64,000 bases of DNA, from NCBI RefSeq assembly GCF_002266425.1, contig NZ_NPMN01000001.1, positions 248,001 to 312,000 of the forward strand, in the 5' to 3' direction. Shown piece by piece: positions 1 to 8,633 of the stretch. The DNA comes from Tissierella sp. P1 (GTDB lineage Bacteria; Bacillota; Clostridia; Tissierellales; Tissierellaceae). Positions within the stretch are counted from its first letter, which is position 1, and every line of letters starts with the position of its first letter. The translations under genes were made by a program, and so were the position numbers. The notes beneath the pieces were generated by a model. It saw only the letters and a program-made list of their open reading frames with translations. It was not told the DNA's origin and did not search any database.

Positions 1-1019
1 TAAGTATAGAGCAGAAAACCCTAGATAAGGCTGTTCATATATCTGATATATTGAGTACATTAGGAGACAATTTAAATGTAAATACAGTATCCCTTGCATC
101 CAAGAAATATAATGCCATTACATTAGATAGTTTATTTATGGCTGAGAAGGAAATAACTACAAGTCAAGAAACCTTTGCCTCAGTCGATAAAGTATACGAG
201 GGGCTAATATTTGAAGAATATCTTAGGGCAAGGAATAATTTAACTATTAATATGGTAAAAGAAAGTATTAAAGATGGTCAAACCTTGGAACATATGCCGC
301 TTAATGAATTGAATAATTATATAGAGAAGAAGGTAAACAGGTATAAAGAAAGCCAGAAAATGACCAAGGAAATAAAAGAGATCAAGGGAAATGAGGAAAA
401 GATAATACCGATTATTATGAGGAATCATATTCCCATGACTTTGAAAGAAATTAAAGATATAAATTCTTTCTTAAATGGAGAAAAGGGATTAGTTAATGTC
501 CTAAAGGACGTGACTGAATCTAATAATTCAAAATATAGGGAAGAGTTTAAAGAAGGTATAGAGTTACTTAAAGAAAAAATATCCACATCTATTAAAAGTG
601 GAGATTCTGGTTTCAAAGATGATTATAAAGAGCTGATGAGTTCTTTAAGTAATTCAGGTAACTCTTTTGATACAAATAAAAGAGAAGAGTCAAAAGAGGA
701 AGAATATATAAATATACAATCAAAAATATCAAAAAAGGATATGGTATTTCAATTGCCTATACAAATAGGTAATGAATACAAGAGCTTAAGTATCATAGTG
801 CCCGATATTCAAAAAGGCATTGATAAAAATAATATGAAATTCTTCATCAGTCTTGAAACTGATAATCTAGGGTCGGTAAGTATTGAACTCAATGTAAAAT
901 CTAGAGAAGTTCAAATCAATATAGATGAAGAAGGAACTGCCTTGAGAAATAATTTAGATTCTCTAGATAAGGGTCTGGAGAATTTGGGATATAGCTTAGA
1001 TAAGCAGGTGATATTATGA
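1..1019 (+). CDS. FliK/DUF6240-like flagellar protein, 5'-truncated by window edge
   Basis: The reading frame is open to the first base of the window (in-frame codons begin at base 3), so the true start lies upstream and the TTG at 51 is not a credible start. The visible 339 codons are hydrophilic and alpha-helical. The last ~90 residues (from about base 740) form a beta-rich block with 'QIGNEYKSLSIIVPD' and 'LGSVSIELNVKSREVQINI', which resembles the C-terminal hook-length-control domain of FliK. The central part is spaced like clostridial DUF6240 proteins. It lies directly upstream of an FlhB-like fragment, flagellin and FliS, so a role in flagellar hook-length control or export is inferred. 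Family assignment is from pattern memory, not a search. Confidence 0.6.
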   Translation, partial: SIEQKTLDKAVHISDILSTLGDNLNVNTVSLASKKYNAITLDSLFMAEKEITTSQETFASVDKVYEGLIFEEYLRARNNLTINMVKESIKDGQTLEHMPLNELNNYIEKKVNRYKESQKMTKEIKEIKGNEEKIIPIIMRNHIPMTLKEIKDINSFLNGEKGLVNVLKDVTESNNSKYREEFKEGIELLKEKISTSIKSGDSGFKDDYKELMSSLSNSGNSFDTNKREESKEEEYINIQSKISKKDMVFQLPIQIGNEYKSLSIIVPDIQKGIDKNNMKFFISLETDNLGSVSIELNVKSREVQINIDEEGTALRNNLDSLDKGLENLGYSLDKQVIL

Positions 1020-1223
1020 AAAAAAAGACTAATATCACGAAAGCATATTGAAAAGGCATATACAACAGATATATTAAATCAAGATATAGACTTGAATCTG
1101 GAATCTATGGAAGAAAGAATTGATAAATTACCTAAGGAAATGTTTCAAATATTAGGAGAAGTAATATCATTTATAGAAAATACAAATAAATTTGAGGGGG
1201 ATAAAAACCATGAGAATCAATAA
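1016..1223 (+). pseudogene. Short FlhB C-terminal-like export-switch relict, frameshifted at an A8 run
   Basis: An ATG at 1016 overlaps the preceding stop (ATGA). The start codon is followed by eight A residues (1019-1026), and in this phase the frame stops after 11 codons. If one A is removed, a 68-codon frame opens (MKKRLISRKH...), ending at 1223. Its second half, 'LPKEMFQILGEVISFIENTN', resembles the C-terminus of the small FlhB/YscU-like proteins often found after FliK in clostridia ('IPPELYxAVAEILAFIY'). The conserved 'AVALKYD...APxVVAKG' region of those proteins is absent, so this looks like a shortened relict even when the frame is repaired. The A8 run could also be a sequencing indel or a slippage switch. 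The end overlaps the flagellin start. Confidence 0.4.
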
Positions 1224-2097
1224 TAATATACCAGCATTAAATACACATAGGCTATTAAATGTAAACACAGATAGTTTACAAAAATCTTTAGAAAGACTTT
1301 CATCAGGTAAGAGAATTAATAGGGCATCAGATGATGCAGCAGGTCTTGCTATATCACAAAAAATGGAAGCACAAGTAAGAGGGCTGAGACAAGCTTCAAG
1401 GAATTCATTAGATGGAGTGTCATGCATACAAACAGCAGAAGGTGCACTAAATGAAGTACATGAAATGCTTCAAAGAATGAGAGAGCTTAGCGTACAAGGG
1501 GCTAATGGAGTATATGAAGAGGATGATCTAGATGCTATAGCAAATGAGATGAGGGAATTAACTGAGCAGATTAACATGATAGGAAGAGATACAGAGTTCA
1601 ATGGCATAAAGTTGCTAAATGGAGAGAATCCATCAGGTACATCAGGACTAAGACTTCAAATAGGAGCTAACGAGAATCAATATATTGAGATAGATATGAG
1701 AGATATTAATATAATTGTAGGAACTGGCTCTGGAGAATTAAATATTGAAACGAGTATCATTAAGAATTTAGGTAGTGGAAAATTTGAAGTTGAAACTGGT
1801 AATTTAAAGTCAACAGAATTTGAAAAAGCCGTTACGATTTACAATAATGCCATAGAAAGAGTATCCTCCATGCGTTCCAAACTCGGTGCAATTCAAAACA
1901 GACTTGAACACACCATAAGAAATGTAGATAATACAGCGGAAAACCTAACTGCATCTAAATCCAGAATAGAAGATTTAGATATGGCGAAGGAAATGAGTGA
2001 ATTTACAAAGCTTAATATATTACAACAGGCAGGTACATCAATGCTAAGTCAAGCAAATCAATTGCCGCAAACGGTGCTTCAACTACTACAAAGATAG
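1210..2097 (+). CDS. hag: Flagellin
   Basis: Structural subunit of the flagellar filament, exported through the flagellar type III apparatus. The 295-residue product has the conserved N-terminal D0/D1 region (MRINNNIPALNTHR, then 'LSSGKRINRASDDAAGLAIS' near residues 35-55) and the C-terminal D1/D0 region ending 'SQANQLPQTVLQLLQR'. The variable centre is very short, as in minimal clostridial flagellins. The ATG at 1210 was chosen over an upstream TTG at 1192 because GAGGGGG (1194-1200) is correctly spaced from it and the product then begins with the canonical MRINNN. The fliS-like gene follows after 12 nt, giving the usual flagellin-chaperone pair. No clear sigma-28 promoter was seen in the short upstream gap. 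Confidence 0.95.
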   Translation: MRINNNIPALNTHRLLNVNTDSLQKSLERLSSGKRINRASDDAAGLAISQKMEAQVRGLRQASRNSLDGVSCIQTAEGALNEVHEMLQRMRELSVQGANGVYEEDDLDAIANEMRELTEQINMIGRDTEFNGIKLLNGENPSGTSGLRLQIGANENQYIEIDMRDINIIVGTGSGELNIETSIIKNLGSGKFEVETGNLKSTEFEKAVTIYNNAIERVSSMRSKLGAIQNRLEHTIRNVDNTAENLTASKSRIEDLDMAKEMSEFTKLNILQQAGTSMLSQANQLPQTVLQLLQR

Positions 2098-2109
2098 GAG
2101 TGACAGTAA

Positions 2110-2547
2110 ATGGAATGCATTACTCTAGAAAAAAAGGTAATGTCAACAAATGATTGGGGATTAATAGCTTTATTACATGAAGGATTGATGGAAAGATTTG
2201 AAGAATCATTACAAGCTATAGAAGAAAAGAATAATGATAAATTAAGTATACTTATCAACAATTCTCGTGATATATTAACGGAATTGTTAGTAACATTTAG
2301 AGAAAAAGATGAGTTATCCACAAACCTTAGATCTCTTTATCTATATACGAATAAACTGATAACTGAGGCTCAGATAAAGAAAGACCCAACCTTTTTTAGA
2401 AAGGCTATAGATGTAATAAATCCAATATATATAGGCTTTAAAGGATTAGAATTGAAAGAAGAACCTAATATAGTATCAGGACTTACTTATGGAAAGGGAA
2501 ATCTTGAGGAACATAATATAAAGTCAGGAAAGATTTTTCAAGGATAG
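2110..2547 (+). CDS. fliS: Flagellar export chaperone FliS
   Basis: FliS binds the C-terminal helix of flagellin in the cytosol and delivers it to the export gate. The 145-residue, mostly helical product shows the FliS pattern 'LIALLHEGLMERFEESLQAI' near residues 18-37, then 'NNSRDILTELLVTF' and 'LSTNLRSLYLYTNKLITEAQI', matching the family's helices. It is about 15-20 residues longer than typical FliS, mainly in a polar C-terminal tail. AGGAG at 2096-2100 serves the ATG at 2110. It follows flagellin by 12 nt and is closed by the hairpin at 2552-2588, so it is probably co-transcribed with flagellin. Confidence 0.88.
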   Translation: MECITLEKKVMSTNDWGLIALLHEGLMERFEESLQAIEEKNNDKLSILINNSRDILTELLVTFREKDELSTNLRSLYLYTNKLITEAQIKKDPTFFRKAIDVINPIYIGFKGLELKEEPNIVSGLTYGKGNLEEHNIKSGKIFQG

Positions 2548-2551
2548 AAAT

Positions 2552-2588
2552 AAAAAATCTGTGGTATATATACCACAGATTTTGTTTT
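2552..2588. terminator. Bidirectional terminator between fliS and the SRP RNA gene
   Basis: A 26-nt perfect palindrome (2556-2581, arms AATCTGTGGTATA/TATACCACAGATT) is followed by T-rich sequence on both strands (TTTTGTTTT on plus, TTTTTTATTT on minus). It can end both the flagellin-fliS transcript and the convergent SRP RNA transcript. Confidence 0.88.
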
Positions 2589-2591
2589 ATG

Positions 2592-2866
2592 TAACCGTGC
2601 ACCCAGCTTTGGCAATCCTGTTCCAAGCGTTACCCAAACAGTTAACTCAAATCAGGCTTCCCTACGGCACACGAAAAGATTCACTTACCGCTGCTTCCTT
2701 CCGGACCTGACGGGGTTCATGAGTTTCCGTTGCGCAGGACCCAATCGTCACTGCCACTTATTTGGGGCAGACCTCACAACAGAGATGCCTAAACTGGGAA
2801 TTCAATCCTGCTATAGCGGATTGCAGGTTATAGGGCACCGCTACCTCCCCATCTAGCACGGCAAAA
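2592..2866 (-). ncRNA. ffs: Signal recognition particle RNA (large Bacillus type)
   Basis: The minus strand carries the SRP RNA domain IV core: GTCAGGTCCGGAAGGAAGCA, with the GGAA tetraloop and the asymmetric loop, flanked by the GTCCTGCGCAAC segment. The ends pair: GCCGTGCTAGATGGGGAGGT at the 5' end and GGGTGCACGG at the 3' end. The ~270-nt length, with an Alu-type 5' domain, is the Gram-positive form. It scaffolds Ffh for co-translational targeting of membrane proteins. The 3' end faces the bidirectional terminator, and tRNA-Ser lies immediately upstream in the same direction. Exact ends are approximate. In Bacillus the gene reads toward dnaX; here it reads away from it. Confidence 0.93.
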
Positions 2867-2874
2867 ATTTCTAA

Positions 2875-2965
2875 TGGCGGAGAGAGAGGGATTCGAACCC
2901 TCGAGACGCTTTCACGTCTACCCGCTTTCCAGGCGAGCGCCTTCGACCAACTCAACCATCTCTCC
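2875..2965 (-). tRNA. tRNA-Ser (anticodon GGA)
   Basis: On the minus strand a 91-nt type II tRNA begins GGAGAGATGGTTGAG and ends with GGTTCGAATCC in the T-arm, a matching acceptor 3' strand (CTCTCTCC), G and an encoded CCA. The anticodon loop CTGGAAA gives GGA, which reads UCC/UCU serine codons. A long variable arm (GTAGACGTGAAAGCGTCTC) is typical of serine tRNAs. It sits 9 nt upstream of the SRP RNA in the same direction and is probably co-transcribed with it. Confidence 0.97.
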
Positions 2966-3164
2966 ATGATTTTTGCTCTACAAAACAATATTATACACTA
3001 CAGAAATATATTATACTTGAAATGCTTTAATAAGTCAACCTTTAGTTTAAAGGAAAATAATTAAGATAATGTAATCTCCAAAATGTAAAATTATTAATTT
3101 AGTGTAAATATACCTCTTTTCTGTTATAATATATAATATAATTAATATAAATGTGGGTGAAAAT

Positions 3165-4802
3165 ATGTATCAAGCCTTATATAGACAGTATAGACCAAAG
3201 ACCTTTGATGAAGTCTTAGGTCAAAAACATATAACAATTACATTAAAAAATCAAATACAAAAGGAAAATATTGGTCATGCATACTTGTTTTCAGGTACTA
3301 GGGGAACAGGAAAAACCTCTACAGCTAAGATATTTTCTAGAGCAGTTAACTGTTTAAACTCAAGAGACGGTAATCCATGTAATGAATGTGAAATCTGTAA
3401 GGGAATACTAGATGAAAGTATAATGGATGTTATAGAAATGGATGCTGCTAGTAATAGAAGAATAGATGATATAAGGGAGTTAAGGGACAAAGTAATATAT
3501 CCCCCAGCTAGGACGAAATATAAAGTATATATAATAGATGAGGTTCACATGCTCACTCCAGAGGCATTTAATGCACTACTAAAAACCCTTGAAGAGCCTC
3601 CTAAACATCTGATATTTATACTAGCTACTACTGAGCCTGAAAAATTACCTCAAACAATCCTTTCCAGATGTCAGAGATTTGATTTTAAAAGAGTTACAAC
3701 AAAAGATATAATAGAGAATATGAAAAATATCTGTAGCACCTTAAGTATTGATGTAGAAGATAAGGTACTAAATTTAATAGCAAGGAATTCCGATGGGGCA
3801 ATGAGGGACGCTCTAAGTTTACTTGATCAATGTGTATCCTTTGGAAGTGGTGAAATTACTTACTCAGATGCAATTAGTATTTTAGGAATAGTAAATACAG
3901 ATATGATACTGAATATTGTACAAAATATAATAGATAAAAATCTGGAAGATGTGCTACAATCAATAGATGAAGTTATTCAAAACGGTAAGGACATTCATCA
4001 GTTTATCAAGGATTTAATAAATCATTTTAGAAATTTAATGATAATTAAAACATCAAAGAACCCAGTTGATTTAATTGATATAGACGAGGAATCATTAAAT
4101 AAATATTTAAGCCAGAGCAAAAATATTAGTATAGGTTTTATATTGAGGGGGTTAGATATACTGGTGGAAGCAGACGAAAAGGCTAAATGGTCTACTCAAC
4201 CTAGGGTTATCCTTGAAATGGCATCTATACAGTTGACAAAACTAGAAGAAGAACTTTCATTGGAAGAACGAGTAAAAAGACTTGAACAGGGTATAAAAAC
4301 TGAAAAAATTTTAAAAGAAGAGTCTGTGACATATGGGAATAAGCCTGCTGAGATTAGAAAAGAACAAACTGAAAAAGAAAAGCCAACAGTAGATAAACAG
4401 CAAGAAGTACAAAATAAAAAAGAAATATATATAGATGATGGTAAAGAGCTGCAATTCGAGACAATAGTTAATGACTGGCAAAATGTACTTCAAGCAATAA
4501 AAGCAATAAAAGTCAACGTATTTGCATTACTTATGGAAGGTGAACCTATTAGTTATTCAGGAAATGTGCTTACAATAGGATACAAACCTGATTATGGAAT
4601 TCATAGGGCAGCTATTAGCACTCCTGCAAATGCAGATGTTGTGAATCAAGGTATTTCAGCATATTTTAAGAAAAATATAGATGTAAGATTCACAATGATA
4701 GGTGATAAACCTATAGATAAAAAAGAAGAAAAAGACAATAAAGAAAAAGCCATAAAAGAGGTTATAGACTTCTTTGGAGAAAATATAGTAGAAATAAAAT
4801 AA
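3165..4802 (+). CDS. dnaX: DNA polymerase III subunits gamma and tau
   Basis: Clamp-loader ATPase of the replisome, 545 residues. Visible elements are the DnaX start '[19 protein letters not shown]', Walker [10 protein letters not shown] (44-52), a zinc finger with Cys63/72/75/78, Walker B/DEVHML, and sensor 1 with the SRC arginine finger ('LSRCQRFDF'). A charged linker rich in K/E follows from about residue 385, then a tau-like C-terminal domain. ATG 3165 is chosen because GGTGA (3156-3160) precedes it and the product then begins MYQALYRQ; a GTG at 3153 in the same frame lies inside that ribosome binding site. A TATAAT hexamer at 3125-3130 is a plausible -10. It is the first gene of the classical dnaX-ybaB-recR operon. 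Confidence 0.96.
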   Translation: MYQALYRQYRPKTFDEVLGQKHITITLKNQIQKENIGHAYLFSGTRGTGKTSTAKIFSRAVNCLNSRDGNPCNECEICKGILDESIMDVIEMDAASNRRIDDIRELRDKVIYPPARTKYKVYIIDEVHMLTPEAFNALLKTLEEPPKHLIFILATTEPEKLPQTILSRCQRFDFKRVTTKDIIENMKNICSTLSIDVEDKVLNLIARNSDGAMRDALSLLDQCVSFGSGEITYSDAISILGIVNTDMILNIVQNIIDKNLEDVLQSIDEVIQNGKDIHQFIKDLINHFRNLMIIKTSKNPVDLIDIDEESLNKYLSQSKNISIGFILRGLDILVEADEKAKWSTQPRVILEMASIQLTKLEEELSLEERVKRLEQGIKTEKILKEESVTYGNKPAEIRKEQTEKEKPTVDKQQEVQNKKEIYIDDGKELQFETIVNDWQNVLQAIKAIKVNVFALLMEGEPISYSGNVLTIGYKPDYGIHRAAISTPANADVVNQGISAYFKKNIDVRFTMIGDKPIDKKEEKDNKEKAIKEVIDFFGENIVEIK

Positions 4803-4818
4803 GGAAGGAGAATTTAAG

Positions 4819-5157
4819 ATGGCAAAACGTGGATTCCCAGGAATGGGCGGAAATATGGGTAATATGATGAAACAAATGCAAAAAATGCAAAAACAAATGG
4901 AGGAGATGCAAGCACAGCTTGAAGAGGCAGAAGTAGAGGCTAGTGCTGGTGGTGGAGCTGTTACTTGCAAGGCAAATGGAAAGAAAGAGATATTAGCAAT
5001 AACAATAGATGAGGGAGTAGTAGATCCTGAAGATGTAGAAATGTTACAAGATTTAGTTTTAGCTGCTGTTAATGAAGCACTTAGAAAAGCAGAAGAAATG
5101 ATGAGCAAGGAAATGAGCAAATTAACTGGAGGAATGAATATTCCAGGATTGTTCTAA
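4819..5157 (+). CDS. ybaB: YbaB/EbfC family nucleoid-associated protein
   Basis: Small DNA-binding, nucleoid-associated protein that acts as a dimer; 112 residues. After a Gly/Met-rich N-terminus come a coiled-coil helix ('[20 protein letters not shown]') and the conserved core '[21 protein letters not shown]' and '[17 protein letters not shown]'-type helix. It is preceded by AAGGAAGGAG, starts 16 nt after dnaX and lies 18 nt before recR. This conserved order supports joint transcription and a role close to replication and repair, although the precise function of the family is not settled. Confidence 0.95.
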   Translation: MAKRGFPGMGGNMGNMMKQMQKMQKQMEEMQAQLEEAEVEASAGGGAVTCKANGKKEILAITIDEGVVDPEDVEMLQDLVLAAVNEALRKAEEMMSKEMSKLTGGMNIPGLF

Positions 5158-5175
5158 TAGAGAGGAAGTAATATA

Positions 5176-5775
5176 ATGGAGCAGTATGCACTACCAATAG
5201 CAAATTTAATAGAGCAGCTATCAAAATTACCAGGTATCGGTAGAAAAACTGCTCAAAGACTTGCATTTTATATATTAGAGATGGAAGAAGTAGAAGCAGA
5301 AAAACTATCAAAATCCATAACTAATGCAAAAGAGAAGATAAGACTTTGTAGTATATGCTGTAATCTAACAGATGAAGATCCATGCCATATATGTAGAGAT
5401 ACTATGAGAGATAAATCCATAATTTGTGTAGTAGAAGGTGCTAAAGACATCATTGCCATGGAAAAATCTAAGGAGTATAAAGGCCAGTATCATGTACTTC
5501 ATGGAGTTATATCGCCAATGGATAATGTAGGACCAAATGATATAAGGGTAAAAGAACTTCTAGATAGATTATCCGATGGAGTGGTAGAAGAAATAGTTCT
5601 AGCTACTAATCCAACAGTAGAAGGTGAAGCTACAGCTTTATATATTTCTAGACTTATAAAACCACTAGGAATAAAGGTAACAAGAATAGCTCATGGAATC
5701 CCAGTAGGAGGAGACCTTGAATACTTTGATGAGGTAACCTTAGCAAAGGCTATGGATAATAGAAGAGAAATATAA
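5176..5775 (+). CDS. recR: Recombination mediator RecR
   Basis: RecR works with RecO (and RecF) to load RecA on gapped DNA. The 199-residue protein has the helix-hairpin-helix '[18 protein letters not shown]' (15-32), a four-cysteine zinc motif (Cys58, 61/62, 70, 73), a TOPRIM domain from about residue 80 ('[15 protein letters not shown]') and the C-terminal '[16 protein letters not shown] ... [15 protein letters not shown]'-like block, here '[17 protein letters not shown]'. Its length is exactly the family norm. GAGAGGAAG precedes the ATG. It closes the dnaX operon. Downstream, the hairpin repeat at 5803-5865 could serve as its terminator. Confidence 0.96.
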   Translation: MEQYALPIANLIEQLSKLPGIGRKTAQRLAFYILEMEEVEAEKLSKSITNAKEKIRLCSICCNLTDEDPCHICRDTMRDKSIICVVEGAKDIIAMEKSKEYKGQYHVLHGVISPMDNVGPNDIRVKELLDRLSDGVVEEIVLATNPTVEGEATALYISRLIKPLGIKVTRIAHGIPVGGDLEYFDEVTLAKAMDNRREI

Positions 5776-5802
5776 TAAAAACTAGAGAGATTGTATTAAT
5801 AA

Positions 5803-5865
5803 AACAAAGTTCTTCAAAAGCAGGAGAAAATATGGAATAAATTTCATGAATTCTCCTGCTTTTTT
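5803..5865 (+). repeat. Dispersed hairpin repeat, copy 1 (after recR)
   Basis: Conserved left part AAAGTTCTTCAAAAGCAGGA, a ~25-nt variable A/T-rich loop, then TTCTCCTGCTTTTTT. The arms GCAGGAGAA/TTCTCCTGC form a perfect stem ending in a T tract, so it can terminate recR. Related copies are at 9788-9852 and 12222-12286. The left block is conserved upstream of the hairpin, which a simple terminator does not require. An inverted copy of the left block lies at 5953-5975. Confidence 0.75.
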
Positions 5866-5952
5866 ATATCCTTTTTATATCCTTTTTAACCCCTTGAAAT
5901 CACTATAATTCCCTTTTCTTATCTCATTGTCTCTTTATACTTCCCACATTAA

Positions 5953-5975
5953 TCCTGCTTTCTCTTGAAGAACTT
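5953..5975 (-). repeat. Inverted arm related to the dispersed hairpin repeat
   Basis: Read on the minus strand this is AAGTTCTTCAAGAGAAAGCAGGA, nearly the left block of copy 1 (AAGTTCTTCAAAAGCAGGA with a small insertion). With copy 1 it makes terminal inverted repeats around a ~170-nt A/T-rich segment, as in a MITE-like element. Nothing else was recognised between 5866 and 6045. Confidence 0.5.
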
Positions 5976-6058
5976 GGCTTGTTTAGATAGAATATGAAAT
6001 AAGGAAATTAATGAGTTTTAGATATTAAAATAATCTATTAATTAGGTAGGTGAAAATT

Positions 6059-6622
6059 ATGAGAAGAAAAGACAGAGAAATGAGTGCAGAGTTTGGAATT
6101 CAAATCATAGATAAGTCAAGATATGGAGTTCTTTCCATGGTCGATGAAGATAGTGAATCTTATGGAATCCCTCTTTCAATTGTTAGAGATGAAAATACCT
6201 TATATTTTCACTCAGCAATGGCTGGAACAAAAGTAAAATTATTTGAGAAAAGCCCTAATGTTAGTGTAGTTTTTGTAGGAGAAGTAAAAGTACCAGAAAA
6301 TTATACAAAAGAAGAATTAGATGAAATAGTAAAGGATGAATCTAAGACAGTATTACTTATTAGCAGTGTTTTTACAACAGAGTATGAGTCAGCAGTTGTA
6401 AAAGGTAAAGTAAAATTAGTAGAGGATGTGGAAGAAAAAATTAAAGCCATGAAACTTATATGTGAGAAATACACTCCAACAAAGATGGATTACTTTAACA
6501 TGGCTATTAAAACAGGGTTAAAAAGAACTAATGTATATAGAATAGAAATAGAAGAAATCAAAGCTAAAAGAAAAAAATATGATACACATGGTGAAGAGAT
6601 GAAATGGGGTAGAATGGAGTAA
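6059..6622 (+). CDS. Pyridoxamine 5'-phosphate oxidase-fold flavoprotein (NimA-like)
   Basis: A 187-residue split-barrel flavin-binding protein. The start 'MRRKDREM' and 'YGVLSMVDEDSESYGIPLSIV', followed by 'LYFHSAMAGTKVKLFEKSPNVSVVFVG', are typical of the NimA / PPOX-like group found in clostridia. 'YESAVVKGKVKLVED' and 'VYRIEIEEIKAKRKKY' complete the fold. Members bind FMN or related cofactors and reduce small molecules; some NimA proteins reduce nitroimidazoles, but the substrate here cannot be read from sequence. ATG 6059 is preferred over GTG 6050 because AGGTAGGTG (6044-6052) is the ribosome binding site. It appears monocistronic. Confidence 0.85.
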   Translation: MRRKDREMSAEFGIQIIDKSRYGVLSMVDEDSESYGIPLSIVRDENTLYFHSAMAGTKVKLFEKSPNVSVVFVGEVKVPENYTKEELDEIVKDESKTVLLISSVFTTEYESAVVKGKVKLVEDVEEKIKAMKLICEKYTPTKMDYFNMAIKTGLKRTNVYRIEIEEIKAKRKKYDTHGEEMKWGRME

Positions 6623-6691
6623 GATTATAGATGATTAATGAGATGCAGAATTATTTAAATTATATAATGTATCAAAAAAGTTGGTGATAAT

Positions 6692-7041
6692 ATGGCTTGT
6701 GTTGCTGAATTTGGTATTATAGATAAATTTGAGAAAGATAAAGATTATTCTTTGGAGTATGAGTCTAAAAAGTATAGTTGTATTGCCATTGATGACGATA
6801 TTTTAGATGATTGGTGGGATGAATTGTCTCTTATAAAACTTATTTTCATAGTTATAGCAGACCTAATTTTGCATTGGCAAGATGGGGAGTTACCATCATT
6901 CCGCCAGAATCATTGGAAGCTTTTTATAGAGTAATATCAACTGATAAGCGTTCTAAAACATCAAAGGAATTAATTGACTTAACTACATTATTACAAAAGG
7001 CAATTTATGAAAATAAATATGTCATTCATTATGGAATATGA
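6692..7041 (+). pseudogene. Hypothetical 116-residue protein, split by a one-base deletion
   Basis: The frame from ATG 6692 (ribosome binding site GTTGGTGA) reads a soluble acidic protein (MACVAEFGIIDKFEKDKDYS...) and after about 48 codons runs into low-quality sequence in the wrong frame. If one A is restored in the run at 6834-6837, the frame continues as 'KTYFHSYSRPNFALARWGVT' through 'KELIDLTTLLQKAIYENKYVIHYGI', to a TGA at 7039-7041, giving 116 residues. The smooth continuation for ~70 codons shows a single recent lesion or a sequencing error. I do not recognise a functional family; it resembles small cytosolic hypothetical proteins of clostridia. Confidence 0.6.
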
Positions 7042-7085
7042 ATATTTAACTAATCGGCAATACTTTTATAAGGCATATCAGAATT

Positions 7086-7580
7086 ATGCGAAGTAAGGGG
7101 GTGTTTATTATTAAAAGAACGCTTATCATTATAATGGGTTTAATTTTATTAGTTTACTTGTCTGGTTGTAGTAACAAGGATAAGGATAATATTTATGGCA
7201 CATATAAATTTGAGAAAGTTAGCTATTTGACGCCATTATCATCTTCAACCATAGACTTTGTGAATGAACAAATGGAAGATACGAAATATACTATCCAAGC
7301 AGATTTGTTTAAAATTCAGTCTACAGATTATACTGTAGAATTTAATTCTCCCAAATATGTAAAAGAAAAAATTCAAAATAATACATCTGTATTATCATAT
7401 GATATTGATACCTTAATTGGTAGTGATGTTGATTATCAGTATACCATATATGATGAAGATGGGGATAAAGCTAAGTGGAGATTGTATGTTTCTTCAGATT
7501 GCCTATGGGTTGGTACTTATGTAGACAATACAGCAAATGGTTCGGAAATCATTATGGATATATACAAATTGTCAAAGTAA
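7086..7580 (+). CDS. Hypothetical lipoprotein
   Basis: About 156-164 residues, with a basic N-terminus, hydrophobic segment 'LIIIMGLILLVYL' and lipobox LSGC (Cys28 counted from the first Met), so it should be lipid-anchored outside the membrane. The mature part has a beta-rich pattern ('YGTYKFEKVSYL ... KWRLYVSSDCLWVGTYVD') resembling small calycin-like extracellular domains, without catalytic motifs. The start is uncertain: ATG 7086 has no good ribosome binding site, while AAGGGGG at 7095-7100 suits an ATT or GTG start around 7101-7110. Neighbours are other small envelope proteins. Confidence 0.7.
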   Translation: MRSKGVFIIKRTLIIIMGLILLVYLSGCSNKDKDNIYGTYKFEKVSYLTPLSSSTIDFVNEQMEDTKYTIQADLFKIQSTDYTVEFNSPKYVKEKIQNNTSVLSYDIDTLIGSDVDYQYTIYDEDGDKAKWRLYVSSDCLWVGTYVDNTANGSEIIMDIYKLSK

Positions 7581-7671
7581 TTCGTTTAATTTTATATTTT
7601 ATGTCGTAGTGGTGGGGTTATGTTCAATAGCAAATTTGAAAAAACATCTTTAAACAAAGGAGGTTTTTATT

Positions 7672-8139
7672 ATGAGGCAACTTATACATGATTTTAAAGG
7701 AAATAAGCTTTTAAACCTATACTTGATATTCTTTTCTCTAATTAATCTAATATATACATATTTTCAAGTGTCTAAATCCCTGTATATACAAAGGTATTCT
7801 TTAAGGGGAACAATAGAAAAATATCAATTCGAATACCTTTCAAATATTACCAAAATCACTAATTTTCTTGAATTGTTAATTATATTAATCTATTTAATTT
7901 ATCTTATAAGAGCTATTATGAAAAAAGATAAAACAGACATAAGACACTTTTTAATAATTAATTTTTCTTTTTTTATTGTTCTTACCTCTATTAGCTATTT
8001 GGTTTCTGTTATATTTTCAGTATCATTTTTGCCTTTAGCTATGCTATTATATGCCCCTTTAGCAATAACATTTATATTTTTAATATACTCTATTATAAAA
8101 ATGTTATATAAAAAAATATTTACGAATTTTATCAGTTAA
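7672..8139 (+). CDS. Hypothetical four-helix integral membrane protein
   Basis: 155 residues with about four hydrophobic helices (near residues 14-34, 63-83, 95-118, 124-145) joined by basic loops, so it is an inner-membrane protein. No family motif was recognised. It has a very strong ribosome binding site (AAAGGAGG) at 7658-7665 and a correctly placed ATG. It is extremely A/T-rich (Ile, Leu, Phe, Lys, Tyr), like the other small accessory genes in 6.7-9.7 kb. No operon partner is evident. Confidence 0.65.
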   Translation: MRQLIHDFKGNKLLNLYLIFFSLINLIYTYFQVSKSLYIQRYSLRGTIEKYQFEYLSNITKITNFLELLIILIYLIYLIRAIMKKDKTDIRHFLIINFSFFIVLTSISYLVSVIFSVSFLPLAMLLYAPLAITFIFLIYSIIKMLYKKIFTNFIS

Positions 8140-8270
8140 TGAATATCATTTTAACTTAGTGATGTAACAGTAGAAAAATATGCAGTAATGATAATTAGGA
8201 TTATATTAATTGGGTAGAAGAAATTGAAAGCTTATAAACAAAATTTTCTTATTCAAAAGGGGTTGAAGAT

Positions 8271-8633
8271 TTGAAGAAATTATTTATTTTAACTATATCA
8301 TTAATGCTTATTATATTGTTAGCTATAGGATGTGATAATTCACAAGTTGATGCACCAGAAATAGATTCATTTGAAGATATAGAGGAAGTAATAGTTGAAG
8401 GTGGAACAAAGATAGAATATGCGAGAGAATATGAGGAAGATATTTTTGGTGACTTATCTATAGAAGAAATAGAAAAAATTATAGATGAAATTTTTAAGAA
8501 AGTATCTAAAAATGATAATTCTGAAAGTAATATTGGTTTAATAATTGAAGAAGTATTCAAAGAATATGGAATAACAGATGAAGATAAATTAAATGCAGCA
8601 AAATCAAAGATAACTATATCTAAAACAAAATAA
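8271..8633 (+). CDS. Small acidic hypothetical lipoprotein
   Basis: 120 residues from a TTG start preceded by AAAGGGG (8257-8263). The signal peptide 'MKKLFILTISLMLIILLAIGC' ends in a lipobox with Cys21. The mature part is highly acidic and helical ('SIEEIEKIIDEIFKKVS', 'NIGLIIEEVFKEYGITDEDKL'). No catalytic motif was seen and I do not recognise a family. It is probably anchored to the outer face of the membrane. Confidence 0.65.
   Translation: MKKLFILTISLMLIILLAIGCDNSQVDAPEIDSFEDIEEVIVEGGTKIEYAREYEEDIFGDLSIEEIEKIIDEIFKKVSKNDNSESNIGLIIEEVFKEYGITDEDKLNAAKSKITISKTK

Noticed and set aside
51-1019. TTG at 51 as the start of the first gene
   Set aside because: The frame is open to the window edge and TTG has no ribosome binding site; the gene is cut by the window.
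2758-2988. Open frame of 76 codons on the minus strand
   Set aside because: It runs through tRNA-Ser and the SRP RNA; the RNA genes explain the sequence.
4400-4740. Programmed -1 frameshift in dnaX producing gamma
   Set aside because: The A-rich stretches read T-AAA-AAA in frame rather than A-AAA-AAG, and the later one is too near the C-terminus to make a gamma form.
4656-5120. 154-codon minus-strand open frame over the dnaX-ybaB junction
   Set aside because: Shadow of two well-supported genes; low-complexity and lacks a start signal.
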